This document shows positions 32,272-41,801 of a stretch of DNA of 64,000 nt, one piece after another (position 1 is the first letter of the stretch; every line of letters starts with the position of its first letter). The notes under the pieces are model-generated. The model saw only the letters and a list, made by a program, of their open reading frames with translations, searched no databases and was not told the origin of the DNA. The stretch is from FEN-1073 sp963780865 (GTDB lineage Bacteria > Chloroflexota > Anaerolineae > Anaerolineales > RBG-16-64-43), in NCBI GenBank assembly GCA_963780865.1, contig CAWADT010000026.1, positions 191,880 through 255,879 on the forward strand, written 5' to 3'. The position numbers were made by a program, and so were the translations under genes.

Positions 32272-35169
32272 ATGCATTGGATACGCAATCTATCCGAATT
32301 GACGGCAAATGATTTGCCGCTGGCCGGCGGCAAGGCGGCCAATCTCGGCGTATTGATTCGCGGCGGGATCCCGGTGCCGCCCGGTTTCTGCGTGCTGACG
32401 GAAGCCTACCGCGAGACCGTGCGGCGGAACGATCTGGAGGGAAAGATCCGCGGGATCCTCGCCGGCATCCCGCGGCCGGAACCGGAACCGATCGAATCCG
32501 CCGCCGAAAAAATCCGCGCGTTGTTCCTGGCCTGCCGCATGCCGGAGGAGATTGCGGAGGAAATCCGCATCGCCTACCGCGCGCTCGATCCGGCGGGGGA
32601 TACGCCGGTCGCCGTCCGTTCCTCGGCCACGGCCGAGGATCTGCCGGAAATGAGCTTCGCCGGCCAGCAGGAGACCTTCCTGAACATTATCGGCGCCGCG
32701 AATCTCCTGCGCGCGGTGATGGAATGCTGGGCCAGCCTATGGACCGCGCGCGCGATCGGCTACCGGATGCGCAACGAGGTCTCGGCCGAAGGCCTCGCAC
32801 TGGCGGTCGCCGTCCAGCGCATGATCCTGTCGGAATGTTCGGGCGTGCTCTTCACCGCCAACCCGCTTAGCGGCAGCCGGCGGGAAACCGTGATCGATGC
32901 GACCTTCGGGCTGGGCGAGGCGCTGGTGGGTGGAAAGGTCGAGCCGGATCATTACGTCGTCCGGATGCCGGAGGAACGGATCCTTTCCAAGACGCTGGGT
33001 GCCAAGGCGTTCCAAATCCGCGCCCGCGAGAGCGGCGGGACGGAGAGCGGCGAACACGATTCCAAATCCCAGCCCGCGCTCGACGACGGGCAAATCCTCG
33101 AACTGGCGCGGCTCGGCGGGCGGGCGCGGGCGCTATTTTCGGACCCGCAGGATATCGAGTGGGCGCTGGCGGACGGGAAATTCCATCTCGTGCAATCCCG
33201 GCCGATCACTTCGCTGTTTCCCGTTCCGGCGGGAATGGAGAACGGCCCCCTCCGGACGCTATTTTCCTTCGCGGCCGTGCAGGGCATGCTGGACCCGATC
33301 ACCCCGATCGGCCGCGATTCCATGATGGAGATGTTCGCCGTCGGCGCCGGTTTGTTCGGCGTGCGCGCGAACGCCGAAACCCAGACGACGCTTTATTCGG
33401 CCGGGGAGAGATTGTGGATCAATTTCACTCCCGTCCTGAAAAACTCCATCGGCCGGAGAATCGTACCGTACGTCCTTTCCATGGTCGAGCCGACGATCGG
33501 GCAGGCTGTGGAACAGATCCAAGACGAGCCGGACCTGCAACCCGGGCGGTCCGGCGTCAGCCTGCAGGCCGCGGTCCGGCTGGCGCGTTTTCTCGCGCCG
33601 ATGGGGTTCAACGTCGCGCTGAATCTGATCGCGCCGCGCAGGCGCCGCGAATATATCGTCGCCAACGGCGAACGCATGCTGGCGCTGATGGAAAAACGCT
33701 GTGCGGCGGTGACGGGCGACCGCCGGCAGAGGCTCTTGGCGCAGATCAATCTCCTGCCGGAGATAATGGCGGAACGTCTTCCGCCTTCGTTGATCCTTTT
33801 CGTCTCGGGTGTGGCGGGGGGGATGAGCGCGTGGAACGAGCTGAACATGATCGCGGGCAAGGCGATGGAAGATCCGGCGGCCCGGGCGGAAGTGCAGGAT
33901 CTCATCCTGCAGGTGACGCGCGGGATGCCCTACAACCCGACGACGGAAATGGACCTGGCGTTGTGGGAAATGGCCAAGGCCATCCGGCGCGACCCGGATT
34001 CCCGCCGCGCTGTGGAAGCGGGCAGCGCGCCGGAGCTTGCCGAGGGTTACCGGGAAGGAAAATTGCCCGCGGCGGTGACGGGGGCGGCGGGCCGTTTCCT
34101 GAAAAAATACGGCGGGCGCGGTTTCGGCGAGATCGACCTGGGACGCACGCGCTGGGCCGAGGATCCCACCCACGTGTTCGAGATGCTGATCAACTTCCTC
34201 CAGATCCAGGATGAGAGCAAGGCGCCGGATGCGGTCTTCGCGCGCAGCGCCGCCTTGGCCGAGGAATCGGTGCGGAAGATCGCGGCCGCCGTAGGGAAAA
34301 CCCGCGGCGGATGGATCAAGGCGCGCCTGGTGCGGTTCTTCGCCGGGCGGGCGCGCCAGCTGATGGGCGCGCGCGAGAGCCCGAAATTCTTCGCGGTGCG
34401 GATGATGTACATCATCCGCCGCGAACTGCTTGCGCTCGGGCGGGAATTCGCCGCCGCGGGGGAGCTTGCGCGCGCCGACGACCTGTTCTACCTGAGCCTC
34501 GTGGAGATCCGGGCGTTTGCCGGGAGCGAAGCGCGGCCCTGGCAGGAGCTGATCGCCTCGCGGCGGAGCGCCTACCAGCGCGAATTGCGCCGGCGCCAGA
34601 TTCCGCGCCTGCTCCTGAGCGATGGGCGCGCCTTCTATGAAGGCATCTCCCCCCAGACGGGAGATTCCGAGGACCGCATCACCGGCAGCCCAGTCTCGCC
34701 GGGCGTGGCCGAGGGAATCGTCCACGTGGTCCTCGACCCGCGCCAGGCCAACCTGCGGCCGGGCGAGATCCTTGTCTGCCCGGGCACCGATCCCTCCTGG
34801 ACGCCGCTGTTCCTCTCGGACGGCGCGCTGGTGATGGAAGTGGGCGGCATGATGACCCATGGATCGGTCGTGGCGCGCGAGTACGGCATCCCGGGGGTGG
34901 TCGGCGTGCACGCGGCGACGACCCGGCTACACACCGGCCAGCGCGTGCGGGTGGATGGGTCAAGGGGGATCATCGAAGTTTTGGGAGAAGTTTTAATTAA
35001 TCGGGGTGGTTCCAATAGCCAATGGATCATCCAAATGACCATTGACCACAGACCATCGACCATAGACCATCGACCATGGCCGATTCTTCAATGCGCATGG
35101 ATCAAACTCAAGCGTGCAATCCAGTTCATAACAAGCCAGGATCGGTTCACCGAACCGCCTGACTTGTAG
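32272..35169 (+). CDS. PEP/pyruvate-binding phosphotransferase (rifampin phosphotransferase-like)
   Basis: A 965-residue enzyme with the PEP-synthase plan. Residues 1-320 form the ATP-grasp domain (GGKAANLG, PVPPGFCVLTEAYRE, VAVRSSATAEDLPEMSFAGQQETFLN). A variable middle domain follows, then the swivelling phosphohistidine domain near 820-920 with GGMMTHGSVVAREYGIPGVVGV (His863). The layout ATP-grasp, middle, His domain, without the PEP synthase C-terminal barrel, is that of rifampin phosphotransferase, which inactivates the antibiotic. The natural substrate here is not known. The last 45 residues are translated from GACCAT repeats and are probably not functional. It is in an operon with TetR. 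Confidence 0.8.
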   Translation: MHWIRNLSELTANDLPLAGGKAANLGVLIRGGIPVPPGFCVLTEAYRETVRRNDLEGKIRGILAGIPRPEPEPIESAAEKIRALFLACRMPEEIAEEIRIAYRALDPAGDTPVAVRSSATAEDLPEMSFAGQQETFLNIIGAANLLRAVMECWASLWTARAIGYRMRNEVSAEGLALAVAVQRMILSECSGVLFTANPLSGSRRETVIDATFGLGEALVGGKVEPDHYVVRMPEERILSKTLGAKAFQIRARESGGTESGEHDSKSQPALDDGQILELARLGGRARALFSDPQDIEWALADGKFHLVQSRPITSLFPVPAGMENGPLRTLFSFAAVQGMLDPITPIGRDSMMEMFAVGAGLFGVRANAETQTTLYSAGERLWINFTPVLKNSIGRRIVPYVLSMVEPTIGQAVEQIQDEPDLQPGRSGVSLQAAVRLARFLAPMGFNVALNLIAPRRRREYIVANGERMLALMEKRCAAVTGDRRQRLLAQINLLPEIMAERLPPSLILFVSGVAGGMSAWNELNMIAGKAMEDPAARAEVQDLILQVTRGMPYNPTTEMDLALWEMAKAIRRDPDSRRAVEAGSAPELAEGYREGKLPAAVTGAAGRFLKKYGGRGFGEIDLGRTRWAEDPTHVFEMLINFLQIQDESKAPDAVFARSAALAEESVRKIAAAVGKTRGGWIKARLVRFFAGRARQLMGARESPKFFAVRMMYIIRRELLALGREFAAAGELARADDLFYLSLVEIRAFAGSEARPWQELIASRRSAYQRELRRRQIPRLLLSDGRAFYEGISPQTGDSEDRITGSPVSPGVAEGIVHVVLDPRQANLRPGEILVCPGTDPSWTPLFLSDGALVMEVGGMMTHGSVVAREYGIPGVVGVHAATTRLHTGQRVRVDGSRGIIEVLGEVLINRGGSNSQWIIQMTIDHRPSTIDHRPWPILQCAWIKLKRAIQFITSQDRFTEPPDL

Positions 35170-35391
35170 AATAACCATCCGCGTGCGGTCGGCTGCTTCA
35201 CCGCAGAGATGAGTTGACGATGGTCTCTTGTCCATGGTCCATGGTCGATTGTCGGGTTTTAATGGTCTATCGTCCATGGTCCGCGGTCGATAATAAATCA
35301 CCCGCGCCTATGCGGAGATTGATCCCCGCTCTGTTATCCAATTCCCCTTCGGGGCAAGGACTCCCATCCATCGTCTATGGTCAATAGTCGT
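35034..35391. repeat. GACCAT / ATGGTC repeat tract with inverted arms
   Basis: Left arm 35034-35079 is a run of GACCAT(C/A)GACCAT words, the right arm 35214-35291 a run of ATGGTCCATGGTC words, with a trailing piece at 35370-35391. The left arm lies within the end of the phosphotransferase ORF. A compact relative is at 52532-52589. No gene is supported in 35170-35420. Confidence 0.7.
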
Positions 35392-35420
35392 TAACTTATC
35401 CCGCTCTCTCGGGATCCATT

Positions 35421-36056
35421 TCATCTTTGGCGGGGTCGGATCCCCTGCGGCGGTTTAGTCTTGGCTTGGATGCCGATCGAGCCCTTCCGTCTTTCCCGCT
35501 CGTAATGGCGTCTGGCTTTGGCGCGGTTGCCGCAGATCTTCATGGTGCACCAGCGGCGCAAATGGTTGCGGCTGGTATCGTAAAACAGCCAGCCGCACCC
35601 GCCGCACAATCGGATTTGATCCGGATGACCGGAGACGAGCAGGTCGGCGGCGGAGCGCACAGCCTCGACCATGATTTTTTCAATCGGATCCTCCGCCGAA
35701 CCAACCAGGGAATAGCGCCCACTCGCGGCCACCATGCGCAACGAGCTCGAAACTTTTTGCAGACGGGCATTGAAGGCGGCCACGTCCGCTGCCGCGGGAG
35801 CCTTGCCGTGCGCGAAGGGCAGCAGCACCCGGTAGATCAGCGATCGAATCGCGACCAAATCCGCAATTGCCCGTCGGCTGGATGCAGAAATGGCAGACGG
35901 ATTCCCCGCCAGGATGCCGGCCGCTTTGCCCCAATCCAGGATCGTCGCGTAATCCTTGAAATAGTCAAATTTCGGCGGAGTATGCAGGTGATCAAACGTG
36001 TTGCAAAAATCAACGCAAAATCTGCCGCCGATAAAATAGGTTGGGTTGAATTTCAT
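35421..36056 (-). CDS. ABATE-domain / CGNR zinc-finger transcription factor
   Basis: A 211-residue protein with the stress-induced ABATE ligand-like domain (FIGGRFCVDFCNTFDHL at the front) and a C-terminal CGNR zinc finger: LCGGCGWLFYDTSRNHLRRWCTMKICGNRAKARRHYER. Four cysteines bind zinc and the CGNR stretch contacts DNA. Members act as one-component regulators in actinobacteria and Chloroflexi. Its target is unknown; no divergent gene is close. The codons for the C-terminus near 35421 border the GACCAT repeats. Confidence 0.9.
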   Translation of the reverse strand: MKFNPTYFIGGRFCVDFCNTFDHLHTPPKFDYFKDYATILDWGKAAGILAGNPSAISASSRRAIADLVAIRSLIYRVLLPFAHGKAPAAADVAAFNARLQKVSSSLRMVAASGRYSLVGSAEDPIEKIMVEAVRSAADLLVSGHPDQIRLCGGCGWLFYDTSRNHLRRWCTMKICGNRAKARRHYERERRKGSIGIQAKTKPPQGIRPRQR

Positions 36057-36421
36057 CCGTTTTCCCTTCCTGGGTTCGCCGCAATCCTTCCGGACAGATC
36101 GATTGGCCGCCGAGGACGGCCTTCCCTTGAAAAAACAGATAATTTATTATAACCCATTAATCAAATTTATTAGGTTATGATGCGGCCGGCCGGCTGAGCC
36201 CCTTTGGATGAAAAAAATTATCAAATGGATGGCCAAAAACGGAAGCGGCGGGAGGCCAGTGCGGACCGGTTTCGCCGATCGAGGCCGCTGAAACAGTCCG
36301 CCGCTCGGGGGGCTTGCCCGCGAATGCTCCCTGCGCCCTCTCCCGTCGGGTCTCCCGAACCGGGCAATCACCGGACGGAACCCTTGGCTTCGATTTCGAA
36401 AAAGGCGCCGCAGCTAAAAGG
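36057..36421. other. Gene-free stretch
   Basis: Between the ABATE/CGNR gene and the methyltransferase gene, both on the minus strand. I see no ORF with homology, no clear promoter and no repeat of the families noted elsewhere. Confidence 0.4.
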
Positions 36422-37087
36422 TTAGGCGGGTTTCTTCCCGCGGACGAACGCCAGGAACGCGGAGCGTGTATTTCCGGAAGCCACTTCCGTAAATCCGGCT
36501 GCGGCCACGAGCGGGGGAATGCTCCAAACGTCGCTTTGCATCATGTGCGGGCCGATTATTCCGGAGGTAATATGCCGCAGGACGAGATTCGCCGGCGGTT
36601 TGAAATCCGCGATCAACAGACGTCCGCCCGGTTTAAGCACCCGCAGGATTTCCGCAAACCCCGCCCGTTTTAGGTCGTCGGGCAGGTGGTGGATGGCCAG
36701 CCGGCTGATGACCACGTCGAAACTTGCATCGGGGAAGGCGAGCTTCTCGATCAGACCCACCTCGAACTCCACATTCAGCCGTGCGCGGGACGCCTTCTCC
36801 CTGGCCACTGCGATCATCTCCGGCGCGGCGTCGATGCCGGCCACCTTGGCTTCCGTCCCGGCGCAAACCTTCGCCGTCAGAGTCAGGTTTCCCGAGCCGC
36901 AGGCGACGTCCAGCACTGATTCCCCGGGTTGAATTCCCGCCAGCTCAACCACCATCCGGCTGTTCGGGCCGTTCACGCCCATCCCGGCCAGGCTGGTGAA
37001 GAAATCGTATCGCGCGGCCCAAGGAATGGTGATGCCCGCGGTCTCCGGGCCGGTTTCGACTGCTGTTTCATTGCGCTGATAGTGCAT
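36422..37087 (-). CDS. Class I SAM-dependent methyltransferase
   Basis: A 221-residue Rossmann methyltransferase. Motif I is VLDVACGSGNLTL, motif II-like GIDAAPEMIAVAREKA, and motif IV ISRLAIHHLPDDLKRAGFAEILRVLKPGGRLLIAD; this is the UbiE/Methyltransf_11 type. The methyl acceptor is unknown. ATG 37087 starts the family-like N-terminus. It is divergent from the RibD-like gene at 37287 across 200 bases. Confidence 0.9.
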   Translation of the reverse strand: MHYQRNETAVETGPETAGITIPWAARYDFFTSLAGMGVNGPNSRMVVELAGIQPGESVLDVACGSGNLTLTAKVCAGTEAKVAGIDAAPEMIAVAREKASRARLNVEFEVGLIEKLAFPDASFDVVISRLAIHHLPDDLKRAGFAEILRVLKPGGRLLIADFKPPANLVLRHITSGIIGPHMMQSDVWSIPPLVAAAGFTEVASGNTRSAFLAFVRGKKPA

Positions 37088-37286
37088 GGAATTTTCCCTT
37101 TCACGGCGGATCTTCTGAAGTAAACGCTCGGATTTCCTTTTTGCTAAAAACCACTTCTCTTACATCATTATGATACAAATCCGTGTATTTTTTATGTAGG
37201 AAAAATGGAGACTTTGGAGAATATCCGCGCTTCCAACGGGGAAAAATTTTGTTGGAACGGCGGGGATTTTGGGAAAGGAGCATGGT

Positions 37287-37853
37287 ATGCAAAACCTGAT
37301 CGTTTTCAACAACATTTCGCTCGACGGGTATTTCACCGACCGCAACGGAGGGTTGGATTGGGCGCGCAACTCCGTTTCTGATAAGGAATGGGACGCATAC
37401 GTGGCGGGAAACGCGAGCGGCGGCGGCACGCTCGTTTTCGGCCGGGTCACGTACCAGCTGATGGCAAGCTACTGGCCGACCCCGCAGGCGGCGCGGACCG
37501 ACCCGGTTATGGCCGAGCGGATGAACAAACACCCCAAGGTTGTTTTTTCCCGGTCGCTAAAAGAAGCAACCTGGGCCAATACCCGTCTGGTGAAAGACGG
37601 TCTGGCGGAGGAAATCCGCGCGCTCAAGAGCGGATCCGGACCGGGGATGGCGATCCTGGGGAGTGGCAGCATCGTCTCGCAACTCGCCCGCGAGCGGCTC
37701 ATCGACCAGTACCAAATCGTGGTGACCCCCGTCGCGCTGGGCGGAGGCAGGACGATGTTCGAAGGAATACCATCGCCGCTTGGGTTGAAACTGACGGCTA
37801 CGCGCGTTTTCGCCAATGGCAACGTCGTGCTTACCTACGTGCCGGTGAATTAA
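37287..37853 (+). CDS. RibD C-terminal-type reductase (dihydrofolate reductase-like), copy 2
   Basis: A 188-residue DHFR/RibD-fold protein: NISLDGYFTDRNGGLDWARN, LVFGRVTYQLMASYW, KVVFSRSLKEATWANTRLV, and the nucleotide site ILGSGSIVSQLARERLIDQYQIVVTPVALGGGRTMF. ATG 37287 is fixed by AAAGGAG six bases upstream, so the frame upstream is not used. It is paralogous to 29927-30499 but clearly diverged. Role unknown; such proteins are often single genes near methyltransferases and regulators. Confidence 0.9.
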   Translation: MQNLIVFNNISLDGYFTDRNGGLDWARNSVSDKEWDAYVAGNASGGGTLVFGRVTYQLMASYWPTPQAARTDPVMAERMNKHPKVVFSRSLKEATWANTRLVKDGLAEEIRALKSGSGPGMAILGSGSIVSQLARERLIDQYQIVVTPVALGGGRTMFEGIPSPLGLKLTATRVFANGNVVLTYVPVN

Positions 37854-37994
37854 ATATTCGAAGCTGTATCGGCTGGATTTACAGAGCGCGTAACGAGCAG
37901 CCGAATCCGCCAGAAATTGCGCATACCGGATGATCCGGCTTTAATAAAATTCCGATTTTAATTAATGCGCGCCGGCCCCCCGGCTCGCTTTCAC

Positions 37995-38024
37995 AACCGC
38001 CTCCAAGATTCGGAGGCGGTTTGC
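37995..38024. terminator. Hairpin in the gap between convergent genes
   Basis: Stem AACCGCCTCC / GGAGGCGGTT with loop AAGATTC. It lies between the RibD-like gene (+) and the metzincin-like gene (-); the rest of 37854-38173 contains nothing recognisable. Confidence 0.55.
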
Positions 38025-38173
38025 GTCGCGAGGGCAGGTGCATCCAGCGTCCCAAGGACGCTCTTCGGATTCGCGAAAACTTTCTAGCCGCCGCAAAGCC
38101 GGATGGATTCCCGCCGGCCGCATTCCCAATGTGCGCCGGGTTTCAAGGTTGGGAAGAAAGACAAGCGGAGCGA

Positions 38174-39879
38174 TTATCTTCCATAGGGGGTTGGATCGAG
38201 AATCTCGATCGTCCCGTCACCGTCCACATCCGTCCAGCCGAAGAAGAGCGGGGAAAAGGCGGAATTGTCATAATTCCAGATTAGCTGATCGTTCGCGCCG
38301 CCGTTGCCCGTCGGCCACCAATGCTGCCAGCCGAGGTTGTGCGAGAGTTCATGCACCAGCAGCGATCCGTACAACCCGCTGCTCAGGTCGCCGGGGGTTT
38401 GGACCGTCATGAAAAGATTGACCTGATCCGATCCACCCGGCAGGCATCCGCCGTAGCGGGTGAAGCCCAATCCGTGGTATTTTGCGGCGAGGGCCGCTCC
38501 GGAATCGAGATCAACCTGGGCGACGAGATCGTAATTATGGGTCGAGAAGCCGGCCAGCGACTGAATTTGATCCGAAGTGAGAAATTCTCCCGGAGTGGGC
38601 GGGACGGAGACAAACGCGGGCATAGTGTTGATTTGCAACAGCGGGGCGGAGAGTCCATGGGCGGCGGCGTAGGCCTGATGCCAGTCCGCCGATTGAGATT
38701 GCGCGGCGGCCAGGGCCGCGAAGGCCTGGTCTTTTAGAATGCCGGTATTGCCGAAATCCACGAACACGACCAGCATTTTTAGATTTCCCGCCGGACGGCA
38801 AATCGTGGCCAGCCCGGCTTCGGCATGGTTCAGCGCCATCCGGCTGGTTTGCACCGAGCCGTCATCCATTAAGTCGATTTCGTAATCATGGTCTCCGAGG
38901 TAAACCACGCTCACCCAGCGGGATGGATCGAGCGCCGCGGGGTTGGGGCGGATGTAGCGCGCCAGCGGAGGCATCGGGACGGACAACCCAAACCGTTCGG
39001 AGTACAGCCGGATAAAGCGATCGCGGAGGGACGCGGCGCCGGCCGGGATTCCCTCCACGTCGACGGTGAGGGAGGCGTTGGCGACGGGCGTGAAATGATT
39101 CTCCGCCGCATCGGCCGAGCGCGCGAAGGCGGTCAGCGTATATTTTCCGTTTCCGCGGTAGGGAGTCCACGTTAGGTCCGCGCGGAAGGGATGGACGGAC
39201 GAGTCGTTGTGAGCCCGCGCCACCTGCAGCCCGTCGGCCTCTAGGATGACATCCCTGACCGCGTCGCCGGAGGCTTCCACCGTCACGGCGGTCTGGGCGA
39301 GCCCTGCGGAACCCAATCCGGCCGTGAGCGTGGCGCCTTCCGAAAGGGAGACGAAGGAAATCGTCGCGCCGCCCGGCGTGGGTGTTTCGGTGGAGGCGGA
39401 GGTGGCGGTTTCAGCGGAAGTCCCGGCGGAGGCGGCAACGAGAATTTCAATCTCCGCCGAGTGGGATGCCTTCTGATCGTCGAGAAACTCCACGGAAAGG
39501 TTGTGTTTTCCCGCCGTGGGGAAGGCCAGACAAGTTCGATCGCCTGGCCGGCGGGAATGGGGCCGGGGAGATTGGCCACCGTCTGTGAATCCACGTTCAG
39601 GATCGCTTCGATCGCCTCGCCAGAGGAGAAGCGGGCGGAGACGGTCAGGGGTTCGCCCGCGGGAACCTCGGCCCCATTCAGGGGCGACAGGATTTCCACC
39701 TCTGCGGCCGCACCGGCGGGAGCAACCGTTGGAACGGCGGTTGCCATGGACGCGGCGGTTGAGATACTCCCGGCCGGGACCGGGATTTTCTTCATTTGGA
39801 GATTGCAGGCGGAAGTGAAAACGAGGAAGCCAACGATCAGCGAGAGCGCAATTTTGTTCGTTCGAGGACGATGGAACAT
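38174..39879 (-). pseudogene. Metzincin-like zinc-protease lipoprotein, broken by one missing base
   Basis: The front (ATG 39879) is a lipoprotein signal ending VFTSAC, then a Thr/Ala-rich linker and an Ig-like domain starting VEILSPLNGAEVPAGEPL. At about 39520-39527 (GGGGAAGGCC) one base is missing; with it restored the frame runs LVWPFPTAGKHNLSVEFLDD and on to TAA 38174. A second Ig-like domain and a catalytic domain follow. The zinc motif HELSHNLGWQH (38321-38352) matches HExxHxxGxxH of metzincins. About 570 residues in all. It is either a decaying secreted protease or one spoiled by a consensus error. Confidence 0.8.
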
Positions 39880-40115
39880 GTGGCCTCCCCTTGGCAGATA
39901 ATGGAAGACGAGCCCAATCGAAAAAACATTGACCGATCAAATCTCAGAACGCCACCAATTAGTATAGGTGAGGGGAAAACCACCGTCAATCGATTGTCGC
40001 GCTCCGGGATGAGAATTTATGAAAAATTATCGGGAAGAGAGGGAATAAAATTGCCGGGGTCGAAGGCGGATCGTTTTTCCCCTTTTTATCCCGCTTTCGC
40101 GGGATGGGATGAGCC

Positions 40116-40769
40116 TTACCGCTGCCCGAACTCCAATATTATTCGGGCTCTTTGCTGCGTACTTTTCCTGGGGGAAGACTGATGGCGTCCGGCAAACTTC
40201 AGCACTTTTTCCTGCTCGACTTTTCCCAAATTCGGAAACAACTTGAAGCAGGCCTCTAGCAACCAATCCGGCTCGTTGGGAATTGGTTTTTTCATCGACC
40301 TTTCCAGGATGGGAAAAACCCTATGGGCGTTGTTCTTCGAAACGGCGCCAAAATCGCCCAGGAACAAATCGGCGGAACTCGCAATGCAAAGACCTTCTTT
40401 GCGGTCGAGGAATTTTTCGGCAAAGGGGACCGCTTTTTGCGCCGTGGTCGGATTCGCCCTGGCGCAAAATCCCATGACGCGAATGATCATCCAGCGCGTC
40501 TGCGGTTCCGGAACGGAAAGGGACGGCAATAATTTTGCTAAATGCGGCGCCACCAATTTCGGCCGCTGCTGGGCGACAATTTCCACCACTTTGGCCGCGC
40601 CGGAACGAATCTTCTTGGCGGCGGAATCGGGGGCTTGATACGAGGCCAGATCGATGCACTCCATAAGGACGTCGATCTGATTCTGGCCGAGCACTTGCTG
40701 GGCAAGAGTTTTTCCCAGCGCGCTGGAGACGGTTCCCTTGTTCTTGGACAATCGTTCGAAAAGGCTCAT
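40116..40769 (-). CDS. HEAT-repeat-like protein of unknown function
   Basis: A 217-residue all-helical protein. Repeated pairs of amphipathic helices with the pattern of HEAT/ARM repeats are visible (AAKVVEIVAQQRPKLVAPHLAKLLPSL, TRWMIIRVMGFCARANP, WLLEACFKLFPNLG). No catalytic motif or signal. ATG 40769 with AGGAC upstream is preferred to the longer frame. It starts 10 bases after the WYL regulator stop, so both are probably one transcript. HEAT proteins of this size act as scaffolds; a role cannot be given. Confidence 0.7.
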   Translation of the reverse strand: MSLFERLSKNKGTVSSALGKTLAQQVLGQNQIDVLMECIDLASYQAPDSAAKKIRSGAAKVVEIVAQQRPKLVAPHLAKLLPSLSVPEPQTRWMIIRVMGFCARANPTTAQKAVPFAEKFLDRKEGLCIASSADLFLGDFGAVSKNNAHRVFPILERSMKKPIPNEPDWLLEACFKLFPNLGKVEQEKVLKFAGRHQSSPRKSTQQRARIILEFGQR

Positions 40770-40779
40770 GTTTTTGTCC

Positions 40780-41748
40780 TCATTGCGCGTTTTCTTTGCC
40801 TTCGTAAAGCCGAGCCACAGCCTGCGCCCATTCGCGGACGAGACGGCGCAGTTCCTCAGGCTCTTCGACCATAACCGCCGGTCCATAGCTTAGCGCGAGT
40901 GAGGCCGCCCAAAACATATCGGGCGCCGCGAGCGTGGCGCGCACCGAGCCGTCGGCCAGCTGTTCCACGCCTTCCCACCACAGCCGGTTGTTCAGCGCCA
41001 AATACGCCGCGGCGGGGACGAAGCGCAAACGCGCCCGGATCGGTGTGCCTTGCGGTTCGACGGCCAGATACCGGCGCGCGTCGAAATCCTCCGGACGTTC
41101 GAAACCCGTTTCCAGTATGTCCAGCCGGTGGATGCGATCCACGCGGAAAGAACGGACGGCCCCCCGCAGGCGACAGAAGCCCACCATGTACCACCAGCCC
41201 CGGCTGTGGGCCAGTGCGTAAGGGTCAACTTCGCGCTCCAGCGGAGCAATCTGTTGACTGCCCTGATACAACAGCCGGATCCGTTTCTGCCGGCGGATGG
41301 CGCCGCGCAGCATTTGCAGGAGCGGCGCGCAATCCGCCAGGCCGGGATAATGCAAACCGGTCGTTACCAGCGTGCGGCGCGCCCAGGCCACCTCGTCACG
41401 CTGATCGTCCGGGAGAACATTTTCGATTTTGGCCAGCGCGCCCTGAGCCGCCGCCTCGTATAACTGGCCCCACATTTCCTTCGTCAACTCCGCCCCCAGG
41501 CAGATGGTCACCGCTTCTTCCGGCGTGAAGATAAGCGGCGGCAGCTTGTAGCCGCGCACCAGCGAGAACCCGCCGTTCGGGCCGCGCTCCGAGTAGACGG
41601 GAATGCCCATTTCGTCCAGCATGGCGATGTATCGATGCAAGGAACGCACAGATACGCCCAGTTTTTTCGCCAACTCGCCCGCTTTGCGGTTGGGCTGGCG
41701 CTGGAGGAGCAGAATGAGCGTGATCAGGCGTGTGGCGGTGTTGGGCAT
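40780..41748 (-). CDS. WYL-domain transcriptional regulator (YafY/DeoR-type HTH)
   Basis: About 322 residues. An N-terminal HTH (RLITLILLLQRQPNRKAGELAKKLGVSVRSLHRYIAMLDEMGIPVYSERGPNGGFSL) binds DNA. The WYL domain follows (PLEREVDPYALAHSRGWWYMVGFCRLRGAVRSFRVDRI), with YAL in place of WYL, and a C-terminal extension. WYL domains sense nucleic-acid-like ligands and control defence or DNA-damage genes. Here the nearest targets are the HEAT-like gene downstream and the GyrI-like gene upstream on the same strand. No defence system was found nearby. Confidence 0.9.
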   Translation of the reverse strand: MPNTATRLITLILLLQRQPNRKAGELAKKLGVSVRSLHRYIAMLDEMGIPVYSERGPNGGFSLVRGYKLPPLIFTPEEAVTICLGAELTKEMWGQLYEAAAQGALAKIENVLPDDQRDEVAWARRTLVTTGLHYPGLADCAPLLQMLRGAIRRQKRIRLLYQGSQQIAPLEREVDPYALAHSRGWWYMVGFCRLRGAVRSFRVDRIHRLDILETGFERPEDFDARRYLAVEPQGTPIRARLRFVPAAAYLALNNRLWWEGVEQLADGSVRATLAAPDMFWAASLALSYGPAVMVEEPEELRRLVREWAQAVARLYEGKENAQ

Positions 41749-41801
41749 GGCTGGGAAGAACCGTCCGGCGGGATCCATCGAATCCCGCCGGACGGCGAAA
41801 A

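Noticed and set aside
33259..34911. 550-residue minus-strand frame
   Set aside because: Antisense to the phosphotransferase gene; biased composition and no homology.
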